This document shows positions 7,628 to 15,561 of a DNA stretch of 25,769 bases, one piece after another. Position 1 is the stretch's first letter; each line of letters opens with the position of its first letter. A program made the translations under genes and the position numbers. The notes beneath the pieces are model-generated. The model had not been told where the DNA came from. It did not search any database and saw only the letters and a program-made list of their open reading frames with translations. Origin of the DNA: Mayfieldus sp038317345 (lineage in GTDB: Bacteria > Actinomycetota > Thermoleophilia > Solirubrobacterales > 70-9); the NCBI GenBank assembly GCA_038317345.1, contig JBBQBH010000042.1:1-25769 (forward strand). The letters are read 5' to 3'.

Positions 7628-7655
7628 GGGGAGAATCGGAGCTCTGCTTCTCCTC
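7628..7655 (+). other. Intercistronic hairpin before the first ectodomain-GGDEF gene
   Basis: The arms at 7628-7635 (GGGGAGAA) and 7648-7655 pair over eight positions with one G-T wobble. The stem ends six bases before the ATG at 7662. No Shine-Dalgarno lies in the usual place. It could lower expression of the downstream gene or act as a processing site. A different hairpin occupies the same place at the second copy (11469-11485), so structure rather than sequence seems kept. Confidence 0.5.
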
Positions 7656-7661
7656 ACCCCC

Positions 7662-9140
7662 ATGCGACGTTTTTCGCAAAGCGCGAGCATCGTGCCGGCC
7701 ATCGTGGCCGGCACGCTCGCGTGCGCGCCCGGGGCGTTCGCAGCCGCGGCGCCGCCGATGACGGTCACCGTCTCGTCGGCCTCTGGAGACAGCGGCAACT
7801 ATTTTCAGGTTCGAGCGCAGCCGGGACAGACCACGTTGGCCGGCTCGTTGAATCTGCAGAACCAGACCGGCAAGCAGATCCGGGTGCTGCTCGATCCGGT
7901 GCGGGGACTGACCGCGAGCACGCTTGGCTCCGCCTACGGATTGCACGGCACAAAGGCAAGTGGCCCGGCGGGCTGGGTGGTGCTTGGGAAGCGCCGCGTC
8001 ACGCTCGCCCCCCACGGCCAGATGCACGTGCCGGTCTCGGTCAGAGTTCCGTCCAGCGCCAGCCCGGGCGACTACCTGGCCGGGATCGGCGTCCAGGCGG
8101 CGGGAGCGGGGACCAAGGTTCAGCTGAAGGGCAACGTGGCGATCTCCAGCGTGCAGCGCTACGCGGTCGGGCTGGACACCACCCTGCCCGGTCTGCGGCA
8201 CCCGTCGATCAAGCTGACCGGAATTGGGCTCGACCGCGAGCCCGCCGGGGTGACGTTCTCGGTCGACGCGCGCAACAGCGGCAACGTGATTCTCCAGAAC
8301 GTCCACGGCGTCGCCACGGTCAGCGATGGGGACAATACGGTGGCGACCCGCAAATTGGGTCCGGGAACCTTTGTCACCGGAACCTCGATCGCCTATCCGC
8401 TCTTGGTTCCCAGCCTCCATCCCAGCCAGGGCACTTCGTATCGCGTGCAGGCCGTGATGGAGTATCCCGGCGGCGTTGCCCGGATCGACAAGGTCGTGCA
8501 GTTCGGTCAGACCGACGCCATGCGCCAGCAGGCCTACGGAGGGCCGAAGGTGAACAGCGGTGGTGGCGGCAACCACCTGCTTCTGTTCCTGCTGATCGCC
8601 GCCGCGATCGCCGGCTGTCTCGCGGCCCTCGAGGTACGACGGCGGCGCACAGGCGAAGGGGCGCTGCGGCGCAGGCTCCCGCGCGAGATCGCCCACGCAC
8701 GGGAGACCGGCGCGCCGCTGAGCGTGATCCTGGTACCGGCGGACAACGGCCGCAGCACCCGCGATCTTGCTTCCGCGGTGCGCGGTTCGCTGCGTTCGCG
8801 TGACCAGCTCTTCCGCCTCAAGCACTCGGGGCTGATGGTCGTTTCGCCCGACACCGGCCCCGAGGCCGGCGAGATGCTGGCGGCGGAGGTCCGGCGCCAG
8901 CTGGTACGCGACGGAGGTGCTGCCGCCGCTGTGATCCCGATCACCAGCGCCGCCGAGAGCAGCGCAGGGGAGCTTCTGGAGGCCGCGGCGGCCAGCGCTG
9001 ATACCGGTACGTCGGGCAATGGGGCAGGTAATGGCGTCAAGCGGGCGGGCAGCGCGGATCGCACAGCCCAAAGCGAGGTGAAGCACAGTGGCACGGAAGC
9101 CCCTGCCGTCGGTAGCCCCGACGGAACACGGCACGCCTGA
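7662..9140 (+). CDS. DUF916/DUF3324-like WxL-binding ectodomain, membrane helix, degenerate GGDEF domain (copy A)
   Basis: A 492-residue type I membrane protein. Signal peptide 1-28. Residues 33-285 form two beta-sandwich domains resembling the DUF916/DUF3324 proteins encoded beside WxL proteins in Firmicutes: YFQVRAQPGQ, the APHGQMHVPVSV strand pair, SPGDYLAGIGVQ, RYAVGL and NVILQNVHG. A Gly/Ser linker leads to the membrane helix at about 305-324 and then RRRR. The cytoplasmic part (338-447) aligns with the GGDEF domain of the cyclase at 4912-6575: PLSVILV, LRSRDQLFRL, MVVSPDT, AAEVRRQL. The metal/GTP motifs are lost, with KHSGL (387-391) in place of GGDEF, so no cyclase activity is expected. 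The RxxD motif (378-381) remains exactly five residues before that site, as in an I-site. Inference: c-di-GMP-sensing anchor of WxL proteins. Its 3' end overlaps the next gene by 53 bp. Confidence 0.82.
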   Translation: MRRFSQSASIVPAIVAGTLACAPGAFAAAAPPMTVTVSSASGDSGNYFQVRAQPGQTTLAGSLNLQNQTGKQIRVLLDPVRGLTASTLGSAYGLHGTKASGPAGWVVLGKRRVTLAPHGQMHVPVSVRVPSSASPGDYLAGIGVQAAGAGTKVQLKGNVAISSVQRYAVGLDTTLPGLRHPSIKLTGIGLDREPAGVTFSVDARNSGNVILQNVHGVATVSDGDNTVATRKLGPGTFVTGTSIAYPLLVPSLHPSQGTSYRVQAVMEYPGGVARIDKVVQFGQTDAMRQQAYGGPKVNSGGGGNHLLLFLLIAAAIAGCLAALEVRRRRTGEGALRRRLPREIAHARETGAPLSVILVPADNGRSTRDLASAVRGSLRSRDQLFRLKHSGLMVVSPDTGPEAGEMLAAEVRRQLVRDGGAAAAVIPITSAAESSAGELLEAAAASADTGTSGNGAGNGVKRAGSADRTAQSEVKHSGTEAPAVGSPDGTRHA

Positions 9141-11391
9141 TCGCGGTCGCCGGCCTCGGCGGTTCCTTCTGGCCGGGTTCGCGGCGGCGCTTGCACTGTC
9201 GCTGAGCGGCTGCGTGATCTTCAAGAGCGTGAGCTCGTCGCAGCTGAACACGGTCGGCAACGTCCAGATCACCACCACCGCCTGCGCCTCGGACACCGCC
9301 TCGGACCACACCGGCTACAACCCGACCCCCCCCGGCGACCCGGCATGCCAGGGCAGCACCCACGGTGGCAATGCCGGCGCTAGCGCAACTAACCAAACCA
9401 CCGGTACCCCGTCGCTCGACCACGTCACCACCAACCTAAAGACGGACACGACCACGAACGATCCCTCATTTTCGTTCACGGTCGCCAACTCAGGCTCGGA
9501 TCGCCTGCTGCTGGTGAAGCTCGGCGAAAACTCGTCAACTGACAATATCGCCGGCGTCACTTACGGCGGTACCGCGCTTACTGCGCTAACCGAGTACCTA
9601 CCCGGCGCGTCGCGCTTCGCCGACCACGTCTTCTACCTGAAGGATCCTCCAATTGGCACGGCGAACGTCGTCGTGGATATCACGGCGGGCGTCAAGGTGA
9701 CCGCTGCGATGGAGCAGTACAGCGGCGTCAATCAGACCACACCCTTTGGGACCGTAGCGCAGAATTCCAGCGCCGCCGGCTCAACCGCCCCCACGGTCAA
9801 CGTCTCCGGCGCAAGCGGCGATCTGATCACCGACTCACTGGTCGTGGTTTCGAATACCACAATCCCAACCGTCACCTCCACTTCACCCCAGAATAAGGAT
9901 TACGAGATCAACACCGGCGCCACAACTACCGACATCGTCGCCGCTGGCAGCCACAAGACCGCTGCGGGCACCACCAGCACGATGGCTCACACCCTTTCGG
10001 CCTCTCGCCCTTGGTCGACCGTTGGTTTTGCGATCAAGCCGAGCCAGCGCGGCATGCAGCTGAAACTCGCCTACCGCATCCCGACAACCGTCACCGCGCC
10101 GTCGACGATCACCAGTACCGACCCCAGCGGTGGCAGCGCGATCACCTTCACACAGAACTCTGGCTATACATCGCAACTTACGAGCCTTTCGGCGCCTGGT
10201 TCCGGTAAGCAATGGGTGGGCTATCTGTCGGACTTTCAGAGCTACACCACCACGGGCTACCAGTACTTCACCGTCGCTCCACAATTTGCACTGCCGCAGG
10301 GCTCTGATGGCGCGCCGTTCCAGGGACCGTTCAATTACCGAGTAGTGGTTGGCTTCCGCGGCGTCGATCAAAGCACTGCCGGCAGCACCACGTCTCGCGC
10401 CGTAACCTGTGGCGCCGACCCCTACTCCCTCTATGCCGATGGTGCGAGTGCTGCCGGGCAACAGGGCATCTGCATCGACGATCCGACTTCGTCAACGGTT
10501 GCCAGTGACCTTTCGCAGACGACCCGCGACCTCGGCGTGGTCGCCGGATCCCCACAATCGGCGCAAGCCGGCGACCCGGCGACGGTGCCATTCACGCTGA
10601 AGTACCGCGGCACTTCGTCTCCCAGCTTCAACCTCTCGGCCAGCAGCAATCTGCCCGGAAGCCCGACCGTCACCCCCTCGCAGTCGAGCTTCACGCCAGG
10701 CACCGACGAGGACAAAGCCGTGACCGCCTCAGTGACGGTGCCGCCGACCACCACCCCGGGCACCTACAACGTCACGTTGACGGCGGCGGGAACAGGCGGC
10801 GCAAGCGGCCAGAACCGCTCCAATACGAATACCGTCCTCGTCGGCGAGGCCTTCGGCTTCACCCCCTCGCCCGCGCTTCCCTCGATGGGGTCGATCATCC
10901 TCAACGCACAGGCGCAGACCAAGAACGCGACGATGTCCAACTTCGGGGTCATCGACTCGCCAGGAAGCTCTGACGCGGGCTGGAACGTGACGGCCGTCGG
11001 TGACAACACCAGCGGCAACAGCCCCGTCCTCAAACAGTATTGCCCCAACGCGACCTGCGGTTCAGACACAGGCGGTCCAGGCTTTATCGGCGCTGGCTAT
11101 GCGCTCAGCGCCAACTCGCTGACGTTGAACACTTCAAGCGGAAGTTGGTCAGGGGGCACCGGCTCCGCGCCGTCTTTCAACTGCAACGCCGGTGGCTGCG
11201 CGATCGACGCGGCGCCCGGCTCGCCGACCAAGATCGCCTCGGCGCCCAACGGCGGTGGCACCGCATTGTGGAGCGCCACCGGCTTCAACTCTTCCAGCCT
11301 TACCCTTTCCACCCCCAGCACCCTCAGGGCGCTGCAGACCAATGAGGTCTACAAGCTCAATATCGCCTGGTCGCTGAACAGCGGCCCGTAG
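9088..11391 (+). CDS. Large WxL-domain lipoprotein with an inserted beta-sandwich domain (WxL-lipo A)
   Basis: Encodes 767 residues. GTG start inside the previous gene, supported by GAGGTG seven bases upstream. The N-terminus has RRPRRFLLAG, a hydrophobic stretch and the lipobox LSGC (C42), so it should be a lipoprotein on the outer face of the membrane; the twin arginines are Tat-like. Residues 43-100 match copy B. About 100-320 is a Thr/Ser/Asn-rich beta-sandwich absent from copy B (VTYGGTALTAL, VNQTTPFGT, WSTVGFAIKPS). Then come the shared region QLKLAYRI...FNYRVVVGFRGV, an Ig-like domain with TTPGTYNVTLTAAG, and the C-terminal WxL domain (proximal GWNVTAVGD, distal AWSLNSGP, CPNATC and CNAGGC cysteines). 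Likely partner of the preceding gene product. Lipid anchoring of WxL proteins is unusual to my knowledge. Confidence 0.85.
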   Translation: MARKPLPSVAPTEHGTPDRGRRPRRFLLAGFAAALALSLSGCVIFKSVSSSQLNTVGNVQITTTACASDTASDHTGYNPTPPGDPACQGSTHGGNAGASATNQTTGTPSLDHVTTNLKTDTTTNDPSFSFTVANSGSDRLLLVKLGENSSTDNIAGVTYGGTALTALTEYLPGASRFADHVFYLKDPPIGTANVVVDITAGVKVTAAMEQYSGVNQTTPFGTVAQNSSAAGSTAPTVNVSGASGDLITDSLVVVSNTTIPTVTSTSPQNKDYEINTGATTTDIVAAGSHKTAAGTTSTMAHTLSASRPWSTVGFAIKPSQRGMQLKLAYRIPTTVTAPSTITSTDPSGGSAITFTQNSGYTSQLTSLSAPGSGKQWVGYLSDFQSYTTTGYQYFTVAPQFALPQGSDGAPFQGPFNYRVVVGFRGVDQSTAGSTTSRAVTCGADPYSLYADGASAAGQQGICIDDPTSSTVASDLSQTTRDLGVVAGSPQSAQAGDPATVPFTLKYRGTSSPSFNLSASSNLPGSPTVTPSQSSFTPGTDEDKAVTASVTVPPTTTPGTYNVTLTAAGTGGASGQNRSNTNTVLVGEAFGFTPSPALPSMGSIILNAQAQTKNATMSNFGVIDSPGSSDAGWNVTAVGDNTSGNSPVLKQYCPNATCGSDTGGPGFIGAGYALSANSLTLNTSSGSWSGGTGSAPSFNCNAGGCAIDAAPGSPTKIASAPNGGGTALWSATGFNSSSLTLSTPSTLRALQTNEVYKLNIAWSLNSGP

Positions 11392-11441
11392 GCGTGAATG
11401 CACGGATCGGAGATTCGTCCGTCGCATGGCTCAGCAGATAC

Positions 11442-11458
11442 CCCTGATCCGCCGATAG
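11442..11458 (+). repeat. 17-bp direct repeat, copy 2
   Basis: Identical to 7608-7624. Here it is separated from the preceding WxL stop (11391) by a 50-bp segment with no coding role that I can see. In copy 1 the repeat includes the WxL stop codon itself. That suggests copy 2 is a duplication remnant carrying the old WxL-1 3' end. Confidence 0.85.
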
Positions 11459-11468
11459 AGAGCCAAGA

Positions 11469-11485
11469 ACGGGGCTTCGCCCCGT
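11469..11485 (+). other. Intercistronic hairpin before the second ectodomain-GGDEF gene
   Basis: ACGGGGC (11469-11475) pairs with GCCCCGT (11479-11485), seven perfect base pairs over a TTC loop, eight bases before the ATG at 11494. It could be an attenuator or a translation-limiting stem. No T-tract follows, so simple termination is less likely. Confidence 0.5.
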
Positions 11486-11493
11486 CTATCCCC

Positions 11494-12912
11494 ATGCGAC
11501 GCTCTGCCATCACTGCCACGATCGCGGCCACATTGGCCGGTGCGCTTGCATGCGCGCCAAGCGCCCCCGCCGCCCCCGGGCCGCCGGTGTCGGTCAGGGT
11601 CGTGTCGGCCGCCGGTACGACCGGGAACTATTTCCAGGTTTCCGCGCAGCCGGGTCAGCTCGCGTCGGCAGGGAAGCTGATGCTGCGCAACCTGTCAGAT
11701 CAGCCCCTGACCGTTCTGCTGGACCCGGTCCAAGGCTTGACCTCGAGCACGCTGGGATCCGCTTACGGGGTGCGTGGCACCAAAGCCAGTGGGCCGGCGA
11801 GCTGGGTGGTGCTTTCCCAGCGGCGGGTCGTACTCGCCCCGCACCGGGGCGCTGGTGTCCCGGTCTCCGTGCGCATGGGAGCCCGCGTCAACCCGGGTGA
11901 CTACCTGGCCGGGATCGGCGTCCAGACTGGGGGAGCGGGCAACGTCCAGGTGCACGGCAACGTGGCGATCTCCAGCATCCAGCGCTACGCGGTCGGCGTG
12001 GAGATGACCGTTCCCGGACCCCGGCATCCCCACATCCAGCTCTTCGGTGCGAATCTCGACCGCAAGCCGGCCGGCGTGACCTTCTCGATCGAGGGGCGGA
12101 ACGACGGCAACGTCATCCTCCAGAACGTTCACGGCCAGGCCACGATCAGCTCCGGCGGCCACGTTGTCGCGCAACGACCGATGGGCCCGGGCACGTTCGT
12201 CACCGGGACCTCGATTGCCTATCCGATCCTTGTCCCCAACCTGCAACCAACGGTGGGCACGGCCTATCGGGTCCGTGCGTCGCTTCGCTATCCCGGCGGC
12301 ACCGCTCAGCTCAGCAAGGTGGTGCGGTTCGGCCAGATCGACGCCGAGCGCCAGCAGGCCTACGGTGGACCTGCGGTCAACAGCGGCGGCGGTAGCAATC
12401 ATCTGCTCCCGATCCTTCTGATCGCCGCGGTCGCCGCCTGTCTCGCGGCCCTGTGGGTGCGGAGGCGGCGGGGCCCAGGCGCCGGCTCCGGCATTGGGGC
12501 GCTGCAGAAGGCCCTTCCCGGCGAGATCGCCAATGCCCGTGCCAGCGGCGAGCCGCTGAGCGTGACCCTCGTCCCGGCGAACGGCAGCAATCCACGCGAG
12601 CTTGCGGCCGGGATACGTGGGTGCCTGCGTCTACGCGACAAGGTCTTCCGTCTAAGCAGGTCTGGGCTGATGGTCGTCTCACCCGACACCACCCCTGAGG
12701 CGGGTCAGTTGCTCGCAGCTGAGATCAGGCGTCAGCTCTCCCGCGGCAGGGAAAACGGCGCCGCGGTTGTCTCGGTCACCAACGCCTCTGAGTACAGCGC
12801 CGAGGATCTTCTCCAAGCGGCCACCGCCGGCGCGGATCGTGGAACGGCGCGCAGTCAGGCGGACAACGGCGGCGGGCAGGCGAGTACGGACAACAAGGCC
12901 CAGAGCCGGTGA
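11494..12912 (+). CDS. DUF916/DUF3324-like WxL-binding ectodomain, membrane helix, degenerate GGDEF domain (copy B)
   Basis: A 472-residue paralogue of the 7662 gene, similar along its whole length. Signal peptide 1-27, two-domain beta ectodomain (about 32-283; NYFQVSAQPGQ, VNPGDYLAGIGVQ, GNVILQNVHG, GPGTFVTGTSIAYP), Gly/Ser linker, membrane helix about 304-322, then RRRR. The cytoplasmic degenerate GGDEF spans about 339-450. The signature site reads SRSGL (388-392), and RLRD (379-382) stays five residues upstream, as in copy A. The C-terminal GGDEF helix is visible as SAEDLLQAATAGADRG. The ATG at 11494 is chosen because its MRRS start matches copy A; an upstream in-frame ATG at 11398 would read through the duplicated spacer. 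WxL-lipo B follows 36 bp later. Same inferred role as copy A. Confidence 0.82.
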   Translation: MRRSAITATIAATLAGALACAPSAPAAPGPPVSVRVVSAAGTTGNYFQVSAQPGQLASAGKLMLRNLSDQPLTVLLDPVQGLTSSTLGSAYGVRGTKASGPASWVVLSQRRVVLAPHRGAGVPVSVRMGARVNPGDYLAGIGVQTGGAGNVQVHGNVAISSIQRYAVGVEMTVPGPRHPHIQLFGANLDRKPAGVTFSIEGRNDGNVILQNVHGQATISSGGHVVAQRPMGPGTFVTGTSIAYPILVPNLQPTVGTAYRVRASLRYPGGTAQLSKVVRFGQIDAERQQAYGGPAVNSGGGSNHLLPILLIAAVAACLAALWVRRRRGPGAGSGIGALQKALPGEIANARASGEPLSVTLVPANGSNPRELAAGIRGCLRLRDKVFRLSRSGLMVVSPDTTPEAGQLLAAEIRRQLSRGRENGAAVVSVTNASEYSAEDLLQAATAGADRGTARSQADNGGGQASTDNKAQSR

Positions 12913-12948
12913 CCGGTTCTGGCAGGGAAGCGCAAGGCCTGAGTAGCC

Positions 12949-14631
12949 ATGTCGAACCGCACCGCAGGTGATCGCGGTCGCCGGCCGCGGCGGTTCCTCC
13001 TAGGCGCGCTGATCGCGGCCGCCCTCGCGGTGGCGATGAGCGGCTGCGGCTTGCTCAAGAGCAGCGTCTCGACGCAGCTGAACACGATCGGCAACGTCCA
13101 GATCACCTCGATCATCTGTGCTGGCGACACCAGCGCGTCGGGCAGCCTTAATAGCGGCTACAACCCGCAGGATCCCGCCTGCCAGAAGAACGTAAGCGGC
13201 GGGAACGCCAACGCTGGGGGCAACTACCCCGGTGACGCCACAAACGGCAGCTACCAAATATCGATTGCCTACCGCATCTCGAATGGCGTCAGTGCCCCGA
13301 GCAGCTTCACGAGCACGAACACGTCAAACCCGCCCACGACCGCCTGTGGCAGCGGGGTCGTCTTCAACCAGAGCGCCGGGCTTGCGACCGCGCTCCAGGG
13401 CCTTTCGCCGGCCGGCTCCGGAAAGAAGTGGGTCGCCTACTACTCGACGACCCAGACCTATAACACCGCAAACTGCCAGTACCTGACCGTCGCCCCCCAA
13501 TTCACCCTCCCCCAGGCTTTCGGCGTCGTGCCGTTTCAGGGGCCGGTCAACTACAGGGCCATCGTGGGCTGGCGGCAGGTCAACGAAAGCCAGGCGGGCA
13601 ACACCTCGGCTCGCGCAGCCACCTGCGGCAACACGTCGATCACATCGGGCTACTCCGACGGTGTTGACTTCGACAACAGCGGGAGCGTCGACATGATCGG
13701 GATCTGCGCCGACGACCCCACGGCGGCGACGATCTCGGGCGCCGACGCCTCGCAGCCGACCCGCGACCTCGGCGTGATCCCAGCAACCAACGGCACGGCT
13801 CACGCTGGTGGAAGCGGGACGGTGGGGTTCACCCTCAGCTACAAGGGCGCCGCGCTTCCGTCCGGGAACTTCACGCTTTCGGCCAACACGAACATCCCCG
13901 GAGCGACCGCCACCCCGGCGAGCCCCACCTACAGCCCTACAGCTGACACCGACAGCAACATGAACGTCAACGTCACCGTGCCGGCGAACACGACCCCCGG
14001 CGATTACAACGTCTTTCTGATCGCCACGCTCAGCACCGACGGGACTCAGACCCGCGGTGGCATCGCCCCGGCGACGCTCACGGTGGGCCAGAACTTCACC
14101 TTCGACCCCGCGCCAACGCTTCCCTCGATGGGCACGATCACCCTCAACGGGCAGGCCCAGAACAAGACAGCGCAGATGAACAACTTCGGGGTCAACGACA
14201 CGACCGCGAGCCCTTCCGGCTGGAACGTGACCGCCGTGGGCGACTCGAGCGCGGGGAAGAGCGCGGTCTTCAAGCAGTACTGCAACAACGGCGTAAGTGC
14301 CTGTGGTTCAGACCCCGCCAACAGCTACGTCTCGGGTGGGCGCGTGCTGCCGGCAAGCTCCCTCACGCTCAACTCGACAGGCGCATCATGGACCGGCGGC
14401 ACCGGCTCCGCGCCCACCTTCCCGTGCGGCGGCGGCGCCTGCCCGATAGACGCGGCATCTGCGACCAAGATCGCCTCGGCCGCCAACGGCAGTGCTGGGA
14501 CAGGGCTGTGGAGCACCAGTGGCTTCAGCGCCTCGAGCGTGAAGCTGTCCACCGCGAGCACTCTGCGGGCGCTGCCGGCCAACGAGATTTACCGGCTCGA
14601 CGTCGTCTGGTCGCTGAACAGCGGTCCGTAA
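12949..14631 (+). CDS. Large WxL-domain lipoprotein (WxL-lipo B)
   Basis: A 560-residue paralogue of the 9088 product. The Tat-like basic start RRPRRFLLG is followed by the hydrophobic stretch and lipobox MSGC (C33). The region after the anchor (STQLNTIGNVQIT) matches copy A, then it passes straight to YQISIAYRI without the 220-residue insertion. Shared middle region (VNYRAIVGWRQV), a calcium-loop-like DFDNSGSVD, an Ig-like domain with TTPGDYNVFLIAT, and a C-terminal WxL domain with GWNVTAVGD and the exact VWSLNSGP end. Cysteine pairs are kept but respaced (CNNGVSAC, CGGGAC). ATG start at 12949. It should be exported, lipid-anchored, and bound by or presented to the copy B ectodomain. Confidence 0.87.
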   Translation: MSNRTAGDRGRRPRRFLLGALIAAALAVAMSGCGLLKSSVSTQLNTIGNVQITSIICAGDTSASGSLNSGYNPQDPACQKNVSGGNANAGGNYPGDATNGSYQISIAYRISNGVSAPSSFTSTNTSNPPTTACGSGVVFNQSAGLATALQGLSPAGSGKKWVAYYSTTQTYNTANCQYLTVAPQFTLPQAFGVVPFQGPVNYRAIVGWRQVNESQAGNTSARAATCGNTSITSGYSDGVDFDNSGSVDMIGICADDPTAATISGADASQPTRDLGVIPATNGTAHAGGSGTVGFTLSYKGAALPSGNFTLSANTNIPGATATPASPTYSPTADTDSNMNVNVTVPANTTPGDYNVFLIATLSTDGTQTRGGIAPATLTVGQNFTFDPAPTLPSMGTITLNGQAQNKTAQMNNFGVNDTTASPSGWNVTAVGDSSAGKSAVFKQYCNNGVSACGSDPANSYVSGGRVLPASSLTLNSTGASWTGGTGSAPTFPCGGGACPIDAASATKIASAANGSAGTGLWSTSGFSASSVKLSTASTLRALPANEIYRLDVVWSLNSGP

Positions 14632-14632
14632 A

Positions 14633-14664
14633 GGGCCCTGGCGCCGCCGTTCGGCACCCGGCCC
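14633..14664 (+). terminator. Hairpin after WxL-lipo B
   Basis: Nested inverted repeat just after the stop: GGGCC (14633-14637) with GGCCC (14660-14664), enclosing GCCG (14643-14646) with CGGC (14652-14655). The AT-rich CAAATTTCAG follows immediately. It may end the first transcript and separate it from a promoter for the next WxL gene. Confidence 0.35.
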
Positions 14665-14674
14665 CAAATTTCAG
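14665..14674 (+). promoter_or_regulatory. CAAATTTCAG element, copy 2
   Basis: Exact copy of the ten bases at 6829-6838, here 80 bases before the ATG at 14754. Being AT-rich in very GC-rich DNA and placed alike before two WxL genes, it may be a shared promoter or regulator-binding element. Confidence 0.35.
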
Positions 14675-14753
14675 TAACGGCGGTCCACTGATTTCATCAC
14701 CGTTCCGTCCAGCCCGGGCTCCGAGGGCCATGCCCAGGCCGATGTAAAGGGTG

Positions 14754-15440
14754 ATGTACAAGCACGCTTCGCCACAGCGCAGGCGCTGGATACGCCTGCT
14801 CTTCTCCGTTGCTGCCATTTCGGTGGCGGCCGCGACGCCGTTCCCGGCTTCCGCGCCGGCGTCGGACGACACCGTCCAGTTCTCGGTCATTCCCGGCTCA
14901 CTCGGCTTCGGCGCGTCGCCCGGCTTGCCGGGCATCTCGACCCTCGTCTCCAATGATCCGACCCAGGCGATCAGCTCCAGAATGGCCAACTTCGAGGTCA
15001 GTGACGCCAGCGGGACCGGTCAGGGATGGAGCATCTCGGTGAGCGGCGACGACGGCCCGGGCAAGAGCCCGGTCTTGAAGCAGTACTGCCCCGCCCCGGA
15101 GTGCGGCGACCATGCGGGACCCGGCTACGTCGCCGATGGCTCCACGCTCCCGGCCGACTCACTGACTCTCGACAGCAGCGGAGCGACCTTCACGCCCGTG
15201 GCCGGCAGCAGCGGCCCCGGGCCAGCCCATCAGTGCAACGCGGGCTGCTTCGTGGACGTACCATCGTCCTCGCCAACCAAGGTCGTTGTCGCCGCCAGCG
15301 GCACTGGGATGGGAACGTTTCGGACCAGTGGATTCTCGAGCTCGAGCCTTCGGCTTGCTGCCCCGGTGAGTACCCGCAGGCTCCAGTCCGGGGAGCTCTA
15401 CCGAGTGGACCTCAGCTGGACGCTCAACAGCGGGCCGTAG
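14754..15440 (+). CDS. Small secreted WxL-domain surface protein (WxL-2)
   Basis: A 228-residue protein of the same size class as WxL-1 and WxL-3. Basic N-terminus (SPQRRRWIR), hydrophobic signal core and an ASA-type cleavage site near residue 35. A single WxL-like domain follows: GSLGFGASPG, the proximal motif GWSISVSGD, and the distal LYRVDLSWTLNSGP at the C-terminus. Cysteines CPAPEC and CNAGC occupy the same places as in the paralogues. It is the most diverged of the three small ones. The ATG at 14754, with AAGG four to seven bases upstream, is preferred to the adjoining GTG at 14751. Own promoter likely, because 120 bp and a hairpin separate it from the previous gene. Confidence 0.83.
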   Translation: MYKHASPQRRRWIRLLFSVAAISVAAATPFPASAPASDDTVQFSVIPGSLGFGASPGLPGISTLVSNDPTQAISSRMANFEVSDASGTGQGWSISVSGDDGPGKSPVLKQYCPAPECGDHAGPGYVADGSTLPADSLTLDSSGATFTPVAGSSGPGPAHQCNAGCFVDVPSSSPTKVVVAASGTGMGTFRTSGFSSSSLRLAAPVSTRRLQSGELYRVDLSWTLNSGP

Positions 15441-15456
15441 CGCCGCCCCTGACTTC

Positions 15457-15480
15457 AGCCTCCGGCGAGCCTGGCTTTTT
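15457..15480 (+). terminator. Possible rho-independent terminator after WxL-2
   Basis: AGCC (15457-15460) can pair with GGCT (15473-15476), enclosing a GC-rich loop, and a run of five T (15476-15480) follows. The stem is short but the T-run is rare in this DNA. Confidence 0.35.
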
Positions 15481-15561
15481 CACAGTTGGAGCAAATGTGT
15501 TGGCGCAGGACATCCGTCTACGAGCCTTCATACCGAGAAATAAGTAGCCGATACGGAGCCG

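Noticed and set aside
7173..9311. A 712-codon open frame on the minus strand
   Set aside because: It is antisense to the WxL-1 and ectodomain-GGDEF genes. The translation is Arg/Gly/Ala-rich without motifs, and open shadow frames are expected at this GC content.
13660..13700. Calcium-binding or dockerin-like motif (DFDNSGSVD) in WxL-lipo B
   Set aside because: Only one loop is visible and copy A lacks the matching acidic residues; it is too weak to call a dockerin or EF-hand.
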